64,000 bases of DNA from Rhodoferax mekongensis (GCF_032191775.1 NZ_CP132507.1:1265001-1329000); one strand, 5' to 3'; numbered from the stretch's first letter, positions 14,617-22,144 are shown. The notes: generated from the letters alone by a model not told the origin. A program made the numbers and translations.

Positions 14617-14982
14617 TCAAGTTGTTTTGAATGACTCGTACAGATCCGCCAGCTTTTCCATCTGCTCGACGGTGAGCTTGCGCTTGGCCAGCGCATCTTC
14701 AATCGGCGTGCAACGTCTCGTTGCTGCGTACCAACGATCACGGGTTTTGGTCTGCTCGATGTTTTCTCGAATCAGCTCCGGGGTTGCAATCACTGCGTAC
14801 CGGTATGTTTCCCCAATCACATGCCCATCAGAGCGGCGGATGCGGTAGGTGCCGCACACCAGCTGAGTCCCGGTAACGCGCTCAATTTGCTTGAGCGAGT
14901 GAGTGATTGCCAGCTTGTTGTAGTGGCTGTTGCGATTGGGTATGGCAACGTAGTCGCCCACCTTCAGTCCTGTCAGATCCAT
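14617..14982 (-). CDS. Hypothetical phage protein, 121 residues
   Basis: Starts MDLTGLKVGDYVAIPNR. The N-terminal half (LKVGDYVAI, QLVCGTYRIRRSDG) is beta-rich and SH3-like; the C-terminal half is helical (LTVEQMEKLADLYESF). Possibly a nucleic-acid-associated protein. Upstream terminator at 14998-15020. Confidence 0.6.
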   Translation of the reverse strand: MDLTGLKVGDYVAIPNRNSHYNKLAITHSLKQIERVTGTQLVCGTYRIRRSDGHVIGETYRYAVIATPELIRENIEQTKTRDRWYAATRRCTPIEDALAKRKLTVEQMEKLADLYESFKTT

Positions 14983-14997
14983 GTTTCTTCCTTGCAA

Positions 14998-15020
14998 TAA
15001 AAAACCCGCCGAAGCGGGTT
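14998..15020 (-). terminator. Intrinsic terminator inside the leftward operon
   Basis: Minus-strand AACCCGC/GCGGGTT with TTCG loop followed by TTTTTAT. It lies between the genes at 15041-15277 and 14617-14982. Confidence 0.75.
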
Positions 15021-15040
15021 GGTGCTGGTGATTGGTTTGC

Positions 15041-15277
15041 TCAGTGCTCTTTCTCAAGATCCCAGCCAAATGAGCCTGCTCGCCCCTGTTGAAACAGGAC
15101 GCAGTGCTGCTCGTATGTGATGTCAACCCGCTCTATGCTGGCGCCTTGGTCGCCCTGCACAGAGAACACGACTTGACGTGGGCCATTGCCCTCTCGCTCC
15201 GTGTGGTAGCTCACGGCACCGGCAGGTATCTTGATGCCGGCCCGGATCAGTAGCTCTCGAACTCCGAACATTGCCAT
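15041..15277 (-). CDS. Hypothetical phage protein, 78 residues
   Basis: Begins MAMFGVRELLIRAGIKI with beta-strand-rich remainder (RQVVFSVQGDQ, IERVDITYEQH). Likely a small single-domain protein of unknown function. Confidence 0.58.
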   Translation of the reverse strand: MAMFGVRELLIRAGIKIPAGAVSYHTEREGNGPRQVVFSVQGDQGASIERVDITYEQHCVLFQQGRAGSFGWDLEKEH

Positions 15278-15285
15278 GGTGGCTC

Positions 15286-15663
15286 CTAGTTGTTCTTGAC
15301 TCGAACCTCGCCTCCTGCGGCCCGGTAGGACGCAGCCTGCATGCCGGTGACTGGATGCCAGTTGCCGTCCTCACCCTTGACTTCGTGCTGCTTCAAGGCT
15401 TCGCGGTTCAGCCGGGCATTCCGGGCATCAGTGCCTTCGCCCAGCTTAATGCGGGGGTGGCCATCGTGAGCTGTGAGCTGCGCAGCTGTCGGCACATGGC
15501 ACAGGCTGACATCCGATTCCTGCGGATTGTGATCCGTGCCTGCCTCAACGATGCGGATGGCAAAGCCGTTGCGCTCAATCACGTTGAACACCGTGGCGTC
15601 TGGCAACTCATTGAACACCACTAGGGTGCCCACTTTGATGTCCGCTTGGTTTTTGAATTTCAT
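15286..15663 (-). CDS. Hypothetical phage protein, 125 residues
   Basis: Starts MKFKNQADIKVGTLVVF. Beta-rich N-terminus, then SDVSLCHVPTAAQL and a basic C-terminus. Preceded by dispersed hairpin copy 2. No family recognised. Confidence 0.6.
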   Translation of the reverse strand: MKFKNQADIKVGTLVVFNELPDATVFNVIERNGFAIRIVEAGTDHNPQESDVSLCHVPTAAQLTAHDGHPRIKLGEGTDARNARLNREALKQHEVKGEDGNWHPVTGMQAASYRAAGGEVRVKNN

Positions 15664-15682
15664 GACTTCTCCTTGGTGATGA

Positions 15683-15713
15683 CACTGACAAGGGGCCTAT
15701 CCCTTGTCGCTGA
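15683..15713. repeat. Dispersed intergenic hairpin, copy 2
   Basis: CACTGACAAGGGG...CCCTTGTCGCTGA, the same inverted repeat as copies 1 and 3, again between a stop codon and the next ribosome-binding site. Confidence 0.75.
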
Positions 15714-15716
15714 CGA

Positions 15717-15944
15717 TCACTCCAGTCCGTAGGCTGCAGCAAAGTCTGCGTTGGTGAGATAGCTTTCAATTTGCCATGGAGAAAATCCAGCCACCACTGC
15801 TATGCCGCCACCATCGCCACCGGCCGCTATTGAGATTGGACGATCACTCTTGGTGTTCAGCATCATGTTCATTCTTCCGCCAAGATTGTTTATTTGGCTT
15901 GCTGCGCTGTAAATAGCTTCCGCTTGCGTCTTGCTCAGGATCAT
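15717..15944 (-). CDS. Hypothetical phage protein, 75 residues
   Basis: Starts MILSKTQAEAIYSAASQIN with a glycine-rich centre (AAGGDGGGIAVVAGF) and a C-terminal helix (NADFAAAYGLE). ATGA overlap with the upstream gene. Unknown. Confidence 0.6.
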   Translation of the reverse strand: MILSKTQAEAIYSAASQINNLGGRMNMMLNTKSDRPISIAAGGDGGGIAVVAGFSPWQIESYLTNADFAAAYGLE

Positions 15945-16129
15945 GTTTGCTCCATGTAATTTTCTTCCATCTCATCAACCTCGTCGCTCTTCAACTTTAG
16001 CGCATCGGTAACAAGCCAGACCGCATCTGGGTACTCGACGCCGCTGCTTGTTGCGGCTATCAGGCAGTCGGTAGGTGACTCGCCATTGCGGTGCATCACC
16101 CTCACTTCTTCCTTGGTAATTCGTGCCAT
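15941..16129 (-). CDS. Hypothetical phage protein, 62 residues
   Basis: Starts MARITKEEVRVMHRNGES; acidic C-terminus (KSDEVDEMEENYME). Resembles small phage helical proteins; overlaps its neighbours. Unknown. Confidence 0.6.
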   Translation of the reverse strand: MARITKEEVRVMHRNGESPTDCLIAATSSGVEYPDAVWLVTDALKLKSDEVDEMEENYMEQT

Positions 16130-16362
16130 CACAGCTCCTCGTAACAAGTGCCGCAGTGTGTCAACTCGGTGGCAGCCCCATCGATGTCGTGCAGCGGGTG
16201 AACCGGATTGCCTTGGCGATCAATCAGATCCATTGCAATGCCGTGCTCATCTGTTCGCATTTGCAATGGCGGCTGTCGCTTCAGCACCCCAATCGCAGCC
16301 CTGTGCTCCGTACAGGCCGGGCAATGCACATCAGCCTCATAGGTGTATCCGATGATTCGCAT
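16129..16362 (-). CDS. Small CxxC protein, 77 residues
   Basis: Two Cys pairs, HCPACTEHR near residue 12 and HCGTCYEEL at the C-terminus, suggest a single zinc site. Starts MRIIGYTYEA, sharing its first base region with the neighbouring stop. Function unknown. Confidence 0.62.
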   Translation of the reverse strand: MRIIGYTYEADVHCPACTEHRAAIGVLKRQPPLQMRTDEHGIAMDLIDRQGNPVHPLHDIDGAATELTHCGTCYEEL

Positions 16363-16547
16363 CACAGCTCCTGTGGTTCTGTCTGTTGCACCTTCACGGT
16401 GTAGCCCATCGCCTTGATGTGAGCGATGGTCTGTATGCCCAGCGTCTTCGTGCCGGCTATCTGTGCAAAGTGCGCAGCGTTGATGCAGACCGGGTAGTAC
16501 ACGGTGGTGCCGTAGTTGTTGCGGATTCGGACGGTGATCTCTTTCAT
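16362..16547 (-). CDS. Hypothetical phage protein, 61 residues
   Basis: Begins MKEITVRIRNNYGTTVYYPV, then FAQIAGTKTLGIQTIAHI and KAMGYTVKVQQ. This looks like a compact alpha/beta protein found in phage accessory regions. No function known. Confidence 0.62.
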   Translation of the reverse strand: MKEITVRIRNNYGTTVYYPVCINAAHFAQIAGTKTLGIQTIAHIKAMGYTVKVQQTEPQEL

Positions 16548-16549
16548 GG

Positions 16550-16804
16550 CTACTCCAATCCAAGCGCTTGGCGTTCTTGTGCATTGAGCTTTGCCAATGC
16601 ACGCTGCCGGATCTTCTCTTTGCGCAGCTCGGGAATTTCACTCAGCTGCTCAACAATAATCAGCGTCCGGTCAATGAAGCAGCCGTGCTTGTCATAGATC
16701 TTCAGCTGCTCTTCAGTGGTTGACTCGTAGTTCAAATAGAAGTCATGGTTGTGACGCTCACCACCATCCCAAGACTGAACATCCCACACTCGAATTGTTT
16801 TCAT
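16550..16804 (-). CDS. Hypothetical phage protein, 84 residues
   Basis: N-terminal beta-rich part (MKTIRVWDVQSWDGG), then an acidic/helical C-terminus ending LNAQERQALGLE. 4-base overlap with the upstream gene. Unknown. Confidence 0.6.
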   Translation of the reverse strand: MKTIRVWDVQSWDGGERHNHDFYLNYESTTEEQLKIYDKHGCFIDRTLIIVEQLSEIPELRKEKIRQRALAKLNAQERQALGLE

Positions 16805-17013
16805 GGATACATCCTTCCTAGATCTTCGATATACAAAAGCCAGCGCTGGACATCGCCAGTGCTGATCCAGTCACCGCGCTCGCCATCGCCCTGTACGGCA
16901 TGGAACTTGGGTGACTGCAAGTGAGCCCGGAACTCAGCGATGCGCTCGTTCTTTCGCAGCACTTGGTCATTCAGCTCGCGGTTTTCGTTCTGCAGCTTGT
17001 GGATGTGGTTCAC
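16801..17013 (-). CDS. Hypothetical coiled-coil protein, 70 residues
   Basis: N-terminal heptads (IHKLQNENRELNDQVLRK) and a short C-terminal domain with GDVQRWLLYIEDLGRMY. Overlaps both neighbours by 4 bases. Unknown. Confidence 0.6.
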   Translation of the reverse strand: MNHIHKLQNENRELNDQVLRKNERIAEFRAHLQSPKFHAVQGDGERGDWISTGDVQRWLLYIEDLGRMYP

Positions 17014-17516
17014 GACAGAGCCCTCGAAAGCTGCGCAGCTGGCATCCGGTAGGTGAGTCCGGTTTCAACATCCTTGACTCGCCAACCCCTTCGAGGGGCG
17101 CATGGCTCAAGCAGCTCATAGCTTGCGGATCCAGACTTCACAATCAGGCCAACCTTCGGCTTGAGCTTTGCTGCCTTCTTGGCATGGAAGGCTCGCACCT
17201 TGATCCGCCACTCTTTCGCAGTCTCGTTGACAGGCTCAGATGCCTTATCCAGAAGCGCCAGAGGGCAGTCGTAGTGGTAAGGCCCCATGTCTTCGCTCAA
17301 GCCCTTGTAGCCCCAGCCACCGTTGCGCTCCTTGGCAATTAGATCCAAGCAGATGAATGTGCGGTTTGCAGACACTTGGCGTACAAGCTGCCACACATGA
17401 TTCCCGACAACCCGGTGCTCCAGCGCCTTGTAGTCTTCGCTGAAGTGCTTGTCGCCTGTCAGGCTTTCGATGAAGTCTTTGCGACTCCGGGGGCAAATCT
17501 CAAATGACCATCCCAT
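17010..17516 (-). CDS. DUF6927-like phage/plasmid protein
   Basis: A 168-residue protein starting MGWSFEICPRSRKDFIES. The core TFICLDLIAKERNGGWGYKGLSEDMGPYHYDCP (in parts) matches the pattern of a phage/plasmid family usually opening MGWxF and carrying a GYKxxxExMGP motif; I recall this as DUF6927. The role is unknown. It lies one base after the upstream gene's stop. Confidence 0.62.
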   Translation of the reverse strand: MGWSFEICPRSRKDFIESLTGDKHFSEDYKALEHRVVGNHVWQLVRQVSANRTFICLDLIAKERNGGWGYKGLSEDMGPYHYDCPLALLDKASEPVNETAKEWRIKVRAFHAKKAAKLKPKVGLIVKSGSASYELLEPCAPRRGWRVKDVETGLTYRMPAAQLSRALS

Positions 17517-17517
17517 G

Positions 17518-17775
17518 TCACACCTCCAGTGGCTTAACGATGTTGCGAAGTGCCGTATCGATGTGCTCGTCGTGTGAGTATTTGTAGAGCACATCGCACA
17601 CCCACTTGGCGGGTACTGCGGCATTGAACAGATCCCAGCGGTAACGCTTGTTGAGATCCTTTACAGCTTCAGCCCGTGGGAAGTCTCCCTTGCGGTACTG
17701 TTCGCGGCGCTCCGGTGTGTCGAGTGCTGCAATGTGTTGGCGCAGCGTATCCAAGTGCTCTGGCTTGATCTTCAT
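17518..17775 (-). CDS. Hypothetical phage protein, 85 residues
   Basis: Starts MKIKPEHLDTLRQHIAALDT. Helical, with RYRWDLFNAAVPAKWVCD and a C-terminal HIDTALRNIV. This pattern is common among small phage proteins of the same neighbourhood. Preceded by the terminator at 17788. Confidence 0.62.
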   Translation of the reverse strand: MKIKPEHLDTLRQHIAALDTPERREQYRKGDFPRAEAVKDLNKRYRWDLFNAAVPAKWVCDVLYKYSHDEHIDTALRNIVKPLEV

Positions 17776-17787
17776 AGTCGCTCCAAT

Positions 17788-17811
17788 GAAAAAGCCCGCA
17801 CTTGGCGGGCT
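17788..17811 (-). terminator. Intrinsic terminator inside the leftward operon
   Basis: Minus-strand stem AGCCCGC/GCGGGCT followed by TTTTTCATT, between the genes at 17834-18169 and 17518-17775. Confidence 0.75.
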
Positions 17812-17833
17812 GGTTGATTCGTTTGTTTGATGC

Positions 17834-18169
17834 TTAGGCGGAAAGCTCGTCTGGCACATCCACCTCGTCACCGAGCTTGCTGGCCACGCGGCAGCGCATG
17901 GCGGCGATTAGTGGGGTTGGGCCACCAGTGACAATTCCCTTTATCTGCGCTTGGCAGTGTGTTGGGTCTGTTGGTAGGCATGTGTACCCGGTCAGTCGCA
18001 GTCCGTCGCGCATCATCCGCTCAATGATCGGCCCGCCTTGTGCCCAGTTGGTTGAGTAAGGCCATGCATCCATGTGGGTGCGGACAAATTCCGAGTCCCC
18101 TACCCCTTCACACTTCGCCACTGCCCAATCAAGGGCCGCGCCGGTCAGTTCAGATGTTTTGATTTTCAT
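17834..18169 (-). CDS. DUF2591-family phage protein
   Basis: A 111-residue protein opening MKIKTSELTGAALDWAVAKCEG, the signature of DUF2591 proteins in tailed phages, followed by PYSTNWAQGGPIIERM and a C-terminal AAMRCRVASKLGDEVDVP. Function not established. Normal length for the family. Confidence 0.85.
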   Translation of the reverse strand: MKIKTSELTGAALDWAVAKCEGVGDSEFVRTHMDAWPYSTNWAQGGPIIERMMRDGLRLTGYTCLPTDPTHCQAQIKGIVTGGPTPLIAAMRCRVASKLGDEVDVPDELSA

Positions 18170-18178
18170 GGGATCCTC

Positions 18179-18532
18179 TCAGGCCGCAGCCTTGCTTGCC
18201 GCCTTGATGGTGGCGTTGAATTTGTCAGAGCCAATTCGGTTGAGCAGCGCATCCAGCGTTGCATTCGCAAAGTCACGGGCTTGCTTCAGGCCGAAGCCCT
18301 TGGAGCTGCAGGGAACGCCTTGGTAAGAGGCATACACCCGGCACACTTGCTTGCCACTCACCGGGTCAGACACAAGCCATTCCTTGTACGGCTCAGGCTT
18401 GCTGTTGGGCTCCTTGTGCAGTGCAAGGCGGTGTGCCTCTGTGCCGGCGATGTAGATGAACGGCGTGTACTCGATGTCAGGCAGTTGCCGACCTTCGACG
18501 CAGGTAGGTTTGAAGATGTGCTTTTTGGTCAT
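18179..18532 (-). CDS. Hypothetical phage protein, 117 residues
   Basis: Starts MTKKHIFKPTCVEGRQLP. Contains YKEWLVSDPVSGKQVCRVY and LKQARDFANATLDALLNRI. Beta-rich front and helical end; no family recognised. Confidence 0.58.
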   Translation of the reverse strand: MTKKHIFKPTCVEGRQLPDIEYTPFIYIAGTEAHRLALHKEPNSKPEPYKEWLVSDPVSGKQVCRVYASYQGVPCSSKGFGLKQARDFANATLDALLNRIGSDKFNATIKAASKAAA

Positions 18533-18552
18533 GCTCACTCCTTGGTTTGTGT

Positions 18553-18705
18553 TCACGCTGGCACCACACTGGCACCAACGATGTTTGCGGCACGCTCTGT
18601 GGCGTCTCGCAGATTAAAGAGGGTTGCATCACTGCGGCGAACAACTCCGCCCCAGTAGCCCCGGCGAGCAGAGAAGTAACCCCTGTTAATGCGGATCAGG
18701 TACAT
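18553..18705 (-). CDS. Small basic hypothetical protein, 50 residues
   Basis: Starts MYLIRINRGYFSARRGYWGG behind an AAGGAG-type site (upstream sequence CAAGGAGCAAGC). C-terminal helix RDATERAANIVG. The same AAGGAGCAAGC leader precedes the gene at 18722. Unknown function. Confidence 0.55.
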   Translation of the reverse strand: MYLIRINRGYFSARRGYWGGVVRRSDATLFNLRDATERAANIVGASVVPA

Positions 18706-18721
18706 GCTTGCTCCTTGTTGA

Positions 18722-18970
18722 TCACTCTTCATCGCCATGGGCAAGAATTGCCGCAATCAGATCAACCGATTTGCGCAACTCCTTGCGGTTTTGCATCAGA
18801 TTCATCAGGCCACGCCACTCATCGTTTCGAGTGAGCTTCCCGCCGAAGCCAAACAGCTTGAGAAGGCCATCAAGCTCCTGTCCAAGCAGGTCTTCGTCGT
18901 GTGCCTTGGCTTTGCTTTCGTCGGAGAAAATTTGGCCGTCATAGCACTGGTAAGCCTCAATTTGTCGCAT
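18722..18970 (-). CDS. Hypothetical phage protein, 82 residues
   Basis: Starts MRQIEAYQCYDGQIFSDESK, a segment seen in other phage proteins that begin with a short beta hairpin followed by SKAKAHDEDL. Ends HGDEE. Preceded by dispersed hairpin copy 3. Confidence 0.62.
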   Translation of the reverse strand: MRQIEAYQCYDGQIFSDESKAKAHDEDLLGQELDGLLKLFGFGGKLTRNDEWRGLMNLMQNRKELRKSVDLIAAILAHGDEE

Positions 18971-18990
18971 GCTTGCTCCTTGGTTAATCA

Positions 18991-19020
18991 CACTGACATG
19001 GGCCTCACCCCATGTCGCTG
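18991..19020. repeat. Dispersed intergenic hairpin, copy 3 (compensated)
   Basis: CACTGACATGGG...CCCATGTCGCTG. Compared with copies 1 and 2 the stem has an A-to-T change on one side and the matching T-to-A change on the other, keeping the pairing. Confidence 0.75.
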
Positions 19021-19023
19021 CGA

Positions 19024-19236
19024 TCAGCTCAAAAACATTCGTCGCTCCTTGAAGCGCTCCGCCGTAGCCTCCGCTTGGTAGTACGGGTAGAGCGCCGTCT
19101 CATGGCCATTGGGGCACAGCACCCCGTAGCGCAGGCCGTGGGGTGTGTCCTTGGCGAAGATGACGTATGGGTACAGGCCGCCAGCGCTGTGCTTCTGTAC
19201 GCTGGATCCGTCACTCAGGTGTCCTTGGTAGGTCAT
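19024..19236 (-). CDS. Hypothetical phage protein, 70 residues
   Basis: Starts MTYQGHLSDGSSVQK; GLRYGVLCPNGHETALYPYY is beta-rich, followed by a C-terminal AEATAERFKERR helix. ATGA overlap with the upstream gene. Unknown. Confidence 0.6.
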   Translation of the reverse strand: MTYQGHLSDGSSVQKHSAGGLYPYVIFAKDTPHGLRYGVLCPNGHETALYPYYQAEATAERFKERRMFLS

Positions 19237-19532
19237 GCTGCTGTCCTTTCTGCAATCGCCTTCTCGGCGTGGGCCTTCAGGTCATCCCAGTTGCTTGCGT
19301 CACCACCCTTGTTCGCCACCGCAGCGATCATGGCCAGCACGTTTTCCGGGGAGTCGTAGAACTTGCCGCCGTTGTCACTCAGGTGGTTTTCTTCGCCACC
19401 CAAGTCGTAACACTCGGCGCAGAGGCGGATCATCTCGTTGTCACCCCGGCCGGTAGACCGTGTGTTTCGCTTGCAGCAACGGCACTGGTAAGCGCCGGAT
19501 CCACGTTCAAAGCGATTGGTAGTTCGTGCCAT
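19233..19532 (-). CDS. Zinc-finger-like phage protein, 99 residues
   Basis: Four Cys in CRCCKRN and RLCAECYDLG form a likely zinc site near residues 17-42; the C-terminal half (SPENVLAMIAAVANKGG) is helical. Starts MARTTNRFERGSG. A small DNA- or RNA-binding role is plausible. Confidence 0.65.
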   Translation of the reverse strand: MARTTNRFERGSGAYQCRCCKRNTRSTGRGDNEMIRLCAECYDLGGEENHLSDNGGKFYDSPENVLAMIAAVANKGGDASNWDDLKAHAEKAIAERTAA

Positions 19533-19542
19533 GGTGATCTCC

Positions 19543-20145
19543 TCAAGTTGCGTCGTGAATGAAGCGGAAGCGGGGGATGAAGCTCTCAGCGATCTCCACC
19601 GCACGGTCCCAGTCTTTTGGGCCGACACAGAGCCAGCGCTTGCCGCAGAACACGTTGCTTGTCTGCCCAGTCTTCTGACGTGAGCGGATGCCTTGCTTAC
19701 GCAGCTCGGCTTGCACCTGCTTGATCTCGGCTTCCACCTTGTCAGAGGGGCAAGGTGAGTCAGACCATGTGCCGGTGTCAGATGCGCCGATCACAGCGCC
19801 GAAGGGGATCTGGTAGCCACGCCAGCCGTCGATCTTGTGATACGAGGCAGGCTGACGGCCAGAGGCAGAGGTGATCTCCACCAGCTCCTCAGTGGTGCGG
19901 AACTGCTCGGGGTTGAGCGGGCCACCGATGCCCTGTCGCACCTTGCTTTGGTGCTTGCTGGTGGTGCGGCTGTACTTGTCTTTGTTGACCAGCCAGCCGC
20001 CGTCCTTGAATACGGCCACGGGGAAGTGTGTGCCGTAGCTGTAGACGATGTAGAGATCGCCCTTGGTGTAGCCGAAGAGCGTTCCGTTGCAGTCAAACTC
20101 TTGACGTGCCGCAACGAGGCCGGGAACTTTTTGTAAGGTTGCCAT
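19543..20145 (-). CDS. Hypothetical phage protein, first gene of the long leftward operon
   Basis: A 200-residue protein starting MATLQKVPGLVAARQEFDCN. N-terminal half is beta-rich (GTLFGYTKGDLYIVYSYG); C-terminal half has VEAEIKQVQAELRKQG and a basic end. Being the first gene after the strong leftward promoter, it occupies the position of an antiterminator, but I see no arginine-rich motif or other proof. Unknown. Confidence 0.62.
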   Translation of the reverse strand: MATLQKVPGLVAARQEFDCNGTLFGYTKGDLYIVYSYGTHFPVAVFKDGGWLVNKDKYSRTTSKHQSKVRQGIGGPLNPEQFRTTEELVEITSASGRQPASYHKIDGWRGYQIPFGAVIGASDTGTWSDSPCPSDKVEAEIKQVQAELRKQGIRSRQKTGQTSNVFCGKRWLCVGPKDWDRAVEIAESFIPRFRFIHDAT

Positions 20146-20649
20146 CTTGTATGTACTCCAGTGATAAGCGCCGAACACCGACGCTTACTCCTGTCCCCTC
20201 GTTGGAGGGGTGCCGATATAGCCCGTTGGTACGGTCCCGGCGTTTCTCAGTTCTTCCGGCCACTGAAAGCCGCTCTCCGCACCGCCGCTCTGACGCCACA
20301 TTGCTGTGGGGTTTCACTAGGGTGATGCCCTAGCTACTTGCGCTTCCTGCCGTGGGTACAAGCCACAGAGGATGCAGGGGTGTCCACTCACTTGTTTTCC
20401 GCCGTGGATGGCGGGGCGACGTTTGGCTGTCTGTCAATCCGGTCGATGCCGTTTGATGGGGTGAACTTTAGCAAATGCCTAACAGACCTGTCAACAAAAA
20501 TCTGACAAATTGTCGTAAATTGCTAAACACCCTAAAGGGTGGGATTGTGTTGTATTTTTGCCACGTCGATTCCAACGTGTGTGTAGGCGCTTGCCCGCAT
20601 CCCGAAATACCTAATCAGTTGCGGGTGGCTGTGTGTCGTGCGTGAGTAG
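20146..20649. other. Untranslated leader and promoter region of the long leftward operon
   Basis: About 500 bases without a convincing gene. The minus-strand promoter (20465-20494) leaves a leader of roughly 310 nt before the first start codon at 20145. The leader contains short inverted repeats (for example CCCCTC/GAGGGG near 20197-20213), and a CACCCTAAAGGGTG dyad lies upstream of the promoter at 20527-20540. A leader this long before an operon with internal terminators is a likely site for antitermination control. No clear boxA-type sequence was identified by eye. Confidence 0.5.
20465..20494 (-). promoter_or_regulatory. Strong leftward early promoter
   Basis: Minus strand: perfect TTGACA (20494-20489), an 18-base spacer and TAAAGT (20470-20465) preceded by TGC (extended -10). 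The -10 lies in ATTTGCTAAAG, and an inverted AATTGCTAAAC copy sits at 20518-20528. It is expected to drive the operon from 20145 down to 5885. Confidence 0.72.
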
Positions 20650-20853
20650 CTATGATTTTTGTAGCGAGACGGATTTTTCTTTCGGCGGAAGCGCGTAGAC
20701 GCCGCGCGCAATCCGCTTGATGTCGCCACGGATGTGCATCTGATTCAGCGCATCCGTGAGCGCCGTTTTCCTGACGCCCGTGCCGGCCAGAATTTGCGCG
20801 TAGGACTTGGGCCCATGGCGCAACTCTTCGTGGATCTTCAGGAATGGTGTCAA
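20650..20853 (-). CDS. Small winged-helix protein of the replication operon
   Basis: A 67-residue protein starting MTPFLKIHEELRHG with an HTH-like core (SYAQILAGTGVRKTALTDALNQM) and a basic wing (KRIARGVYALPPKEKS). It overlaps the replication gene upstream by 4 bases. Possibly a regulator or loader accessory. Confidence 0.65.
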   Translation of the reverse strand: MTPFLKIHEELRHGPKSYAQILAGTGVRKTALTDALNQMHIRGDIKRIARGVYALPPKEKSVSLQKS

Positions 20854-21329
20854 GCCTCGACCCCCAGTGCGCGATTGGCCATAGCCACGACTGTCGGGGA
20901 AACCTTGTCGCCAGCCTTCTTGCGATCAAGGATGCGGTGCGCCCAGCCCTTGTGGTCGTACCCGCGCTTTGGATTGGCCCGCAATCCATCCAGAACGCGA
21001 GCGGCGATCTCGGGATTGACTGTGGGCGCCGGCAGCTGGGGCGCAGGCTTGCTGGGTGCGCTGCGAAGCAGAGCTTTGAACTGGCGCGCATTGGGCACAA
21101 ACTCGGGCAGGTTGTTGAGCGCCCAGATGACCGGGCGCCTTGTTGCCTCCGGATCAGCTGTCTCACTGTTGGGCACATAGTCGGCCAGAACCTGACCCCA
21201 GACGGTCTTCACGTCCGCGATGGGGGCGTCGCCAATGGATCGTGACCAGCCAGCGCCGTAGGTGGCAAACATGACCTTGAACACGTAGTCCACGGCTGCA
21301 ATAGGGGTGGTGCCAGAAAACTCGATCAT
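20850..21329 (-). CDS. Replication protein P-like
   Basis: A 159-residue protein directly after the O-like gene, as lambda P follows O. It contains VFKVMFATYGAGW and a central ALNNLPEFVPNARQFKALLR, a segment typical of phage P-type replication proteins that recruit the host DnaB helicase, then a Pro/Ala linker and a basic C-terminus. Assignment from pattern and gene order. Confidence 0.65.
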   Translation of the reverse strand: MIEFSGTTPIAAVDYVFKVMFATYGAGWSRSIGDAPIADVKTVWGQVLADYVPNSETADPEATRRPVIWALNNLPEFVPNARQFKALLRSAPSKPAPQLPAPTVNPEIAARVLDGLRANPKRGYDHKGWAHRILDRKKAGDKVSPTVVAMANRALGVEA

Positions 21330-22144
21330 TGGGGAATCTCCAGAAATTCGGTTGGTGCTTCGATGACTTGGCCACCTTGGGCCTTGATGCGATCAGGGTG
21401 AACCTCCCCGGTCATCTGCTCCCAGCGAGCCCAGCCTGCCTCTTGGTTGATCTGCTGGAAGCTCTTGGGCTGTCCATTGGTGCCGTTCCTGCGGATCAGG
21501 TCGTTGCGCTTGGCCTCCGCCATCTGTTGCGCCTTGCGGATCCAGTTGCGCCACGTGCCATCCCAGTCCGAGCGGGCGGTGGAGAAGGTGTGGTCGCGGA
21601 ATGTGGCTGTCTCCAGCTCGACGTTGACCAGAGGTGCATTGGCCTTGGCGAATGCGAGCAGGGCTTCGCTCAGGACGAAAGAGTCAGGGCACTTCTTTGC
21701 TGCGCGTCCTACAGAAGGTTTACCTTCTGTATCACTCTTCTCTTCTCTTCTCTTCTCTGGTCCGCTTTTTGTCTTCTTTTTGTCCGCATTGCTTGCGGAC
21801 AAATTGCGCTCATTGCGTTTGCGCTCGCTTTCCTGCGCTCTCCGCTTGGCAGACTGGCCGTTGTGAGTGTCAAACTCGGGAGTTGCGATGCCTGTTTCAG
21901 TGATTTCCAGCCAGCCAACGGACGCCATTGCAGCTGAAATTCCGGGTAATCCGGCCAATCCATCGAGCGCTTCCTGCGTGTATCCGTCCAGATGTCCGTC
22001 TTCTGAGTGCATGTCAAACAGACACCAGACCGCATAAATTCCGCCAACCGTCTTAATTCTGTCCGCACCGAATGCGGACGACATGCGGACAACCTTGGGG
22101 TGTGTCAGCAGATTTGTCCTCATCTTTATCCAGTCTCCAGCCAT
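21326..22144 (-). CDS. Replication initiator O-like protein
   Basis: A 272-residue protein starting MAGDWIKMRTNLLTHPKV, the N-terminus of a common phage replisome-organiser family with a winged helix (residues about 1-90, TVGGIYAVWCLFDMHSEDG). A Lys/Arg/Glu-rich linker follows (about 95-145), then a C-terminal part with WDGTWRNWIRKAQQM. It would bind the phage origin, possibly inside its own gene, and recruit the P-like protein. Driven by the promoter at 22281-22309 through an attenuator-like leader. Confidence 0.75.
   Translation of the reverse strand: MAGDWIKMRTNLLTHPKVVRMSSAFGADRIKTVGGIYAVWCLFDMHSEDGHLDGYTQEALDGLAGLPGISAAMASVGWLEITETGIATPEFDTHNGQSAKRRAQESERKRNERNLSASNADKKKTKSGPEKRREEKSDTEGKPSVGRAAKKCPDSFVLSEALLAFAKANAPLVNVELETATFRDHTFSTARSDWDGTWRNWIRKAQQMAEAKRNDLIRRNGTNGQPKSFQQINQEAGWARWEQMTGEVHPDRIKAQGGQVIEAPTEFLEIPQ
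21759..22090. other. Possible replication origin with GTCCGCA/TGCGGAC heptamers
   Basis: Within the O-like gene, copies of GTCCGCA or its complement occur at 21782-21788, 21794-21800, 22061-22067, 22073-22079 and 22084-22090, several as inverted pairs, next to a pyrimidine tract (TCTTC repeats, 21735-21757). Lambda-type origins lie inside gene O in the same way. The repeats may be chance; no experimental or comparative support. Confidence 0.35.

Noticed and set aside
20093-20317. Minus-strand 74-residue ORF in the operon leader
   Set aside because: Arg/Gly/Ser-rich, no ribosome-binding site, and it overlaps the start of the 200-residue gene in another frame.
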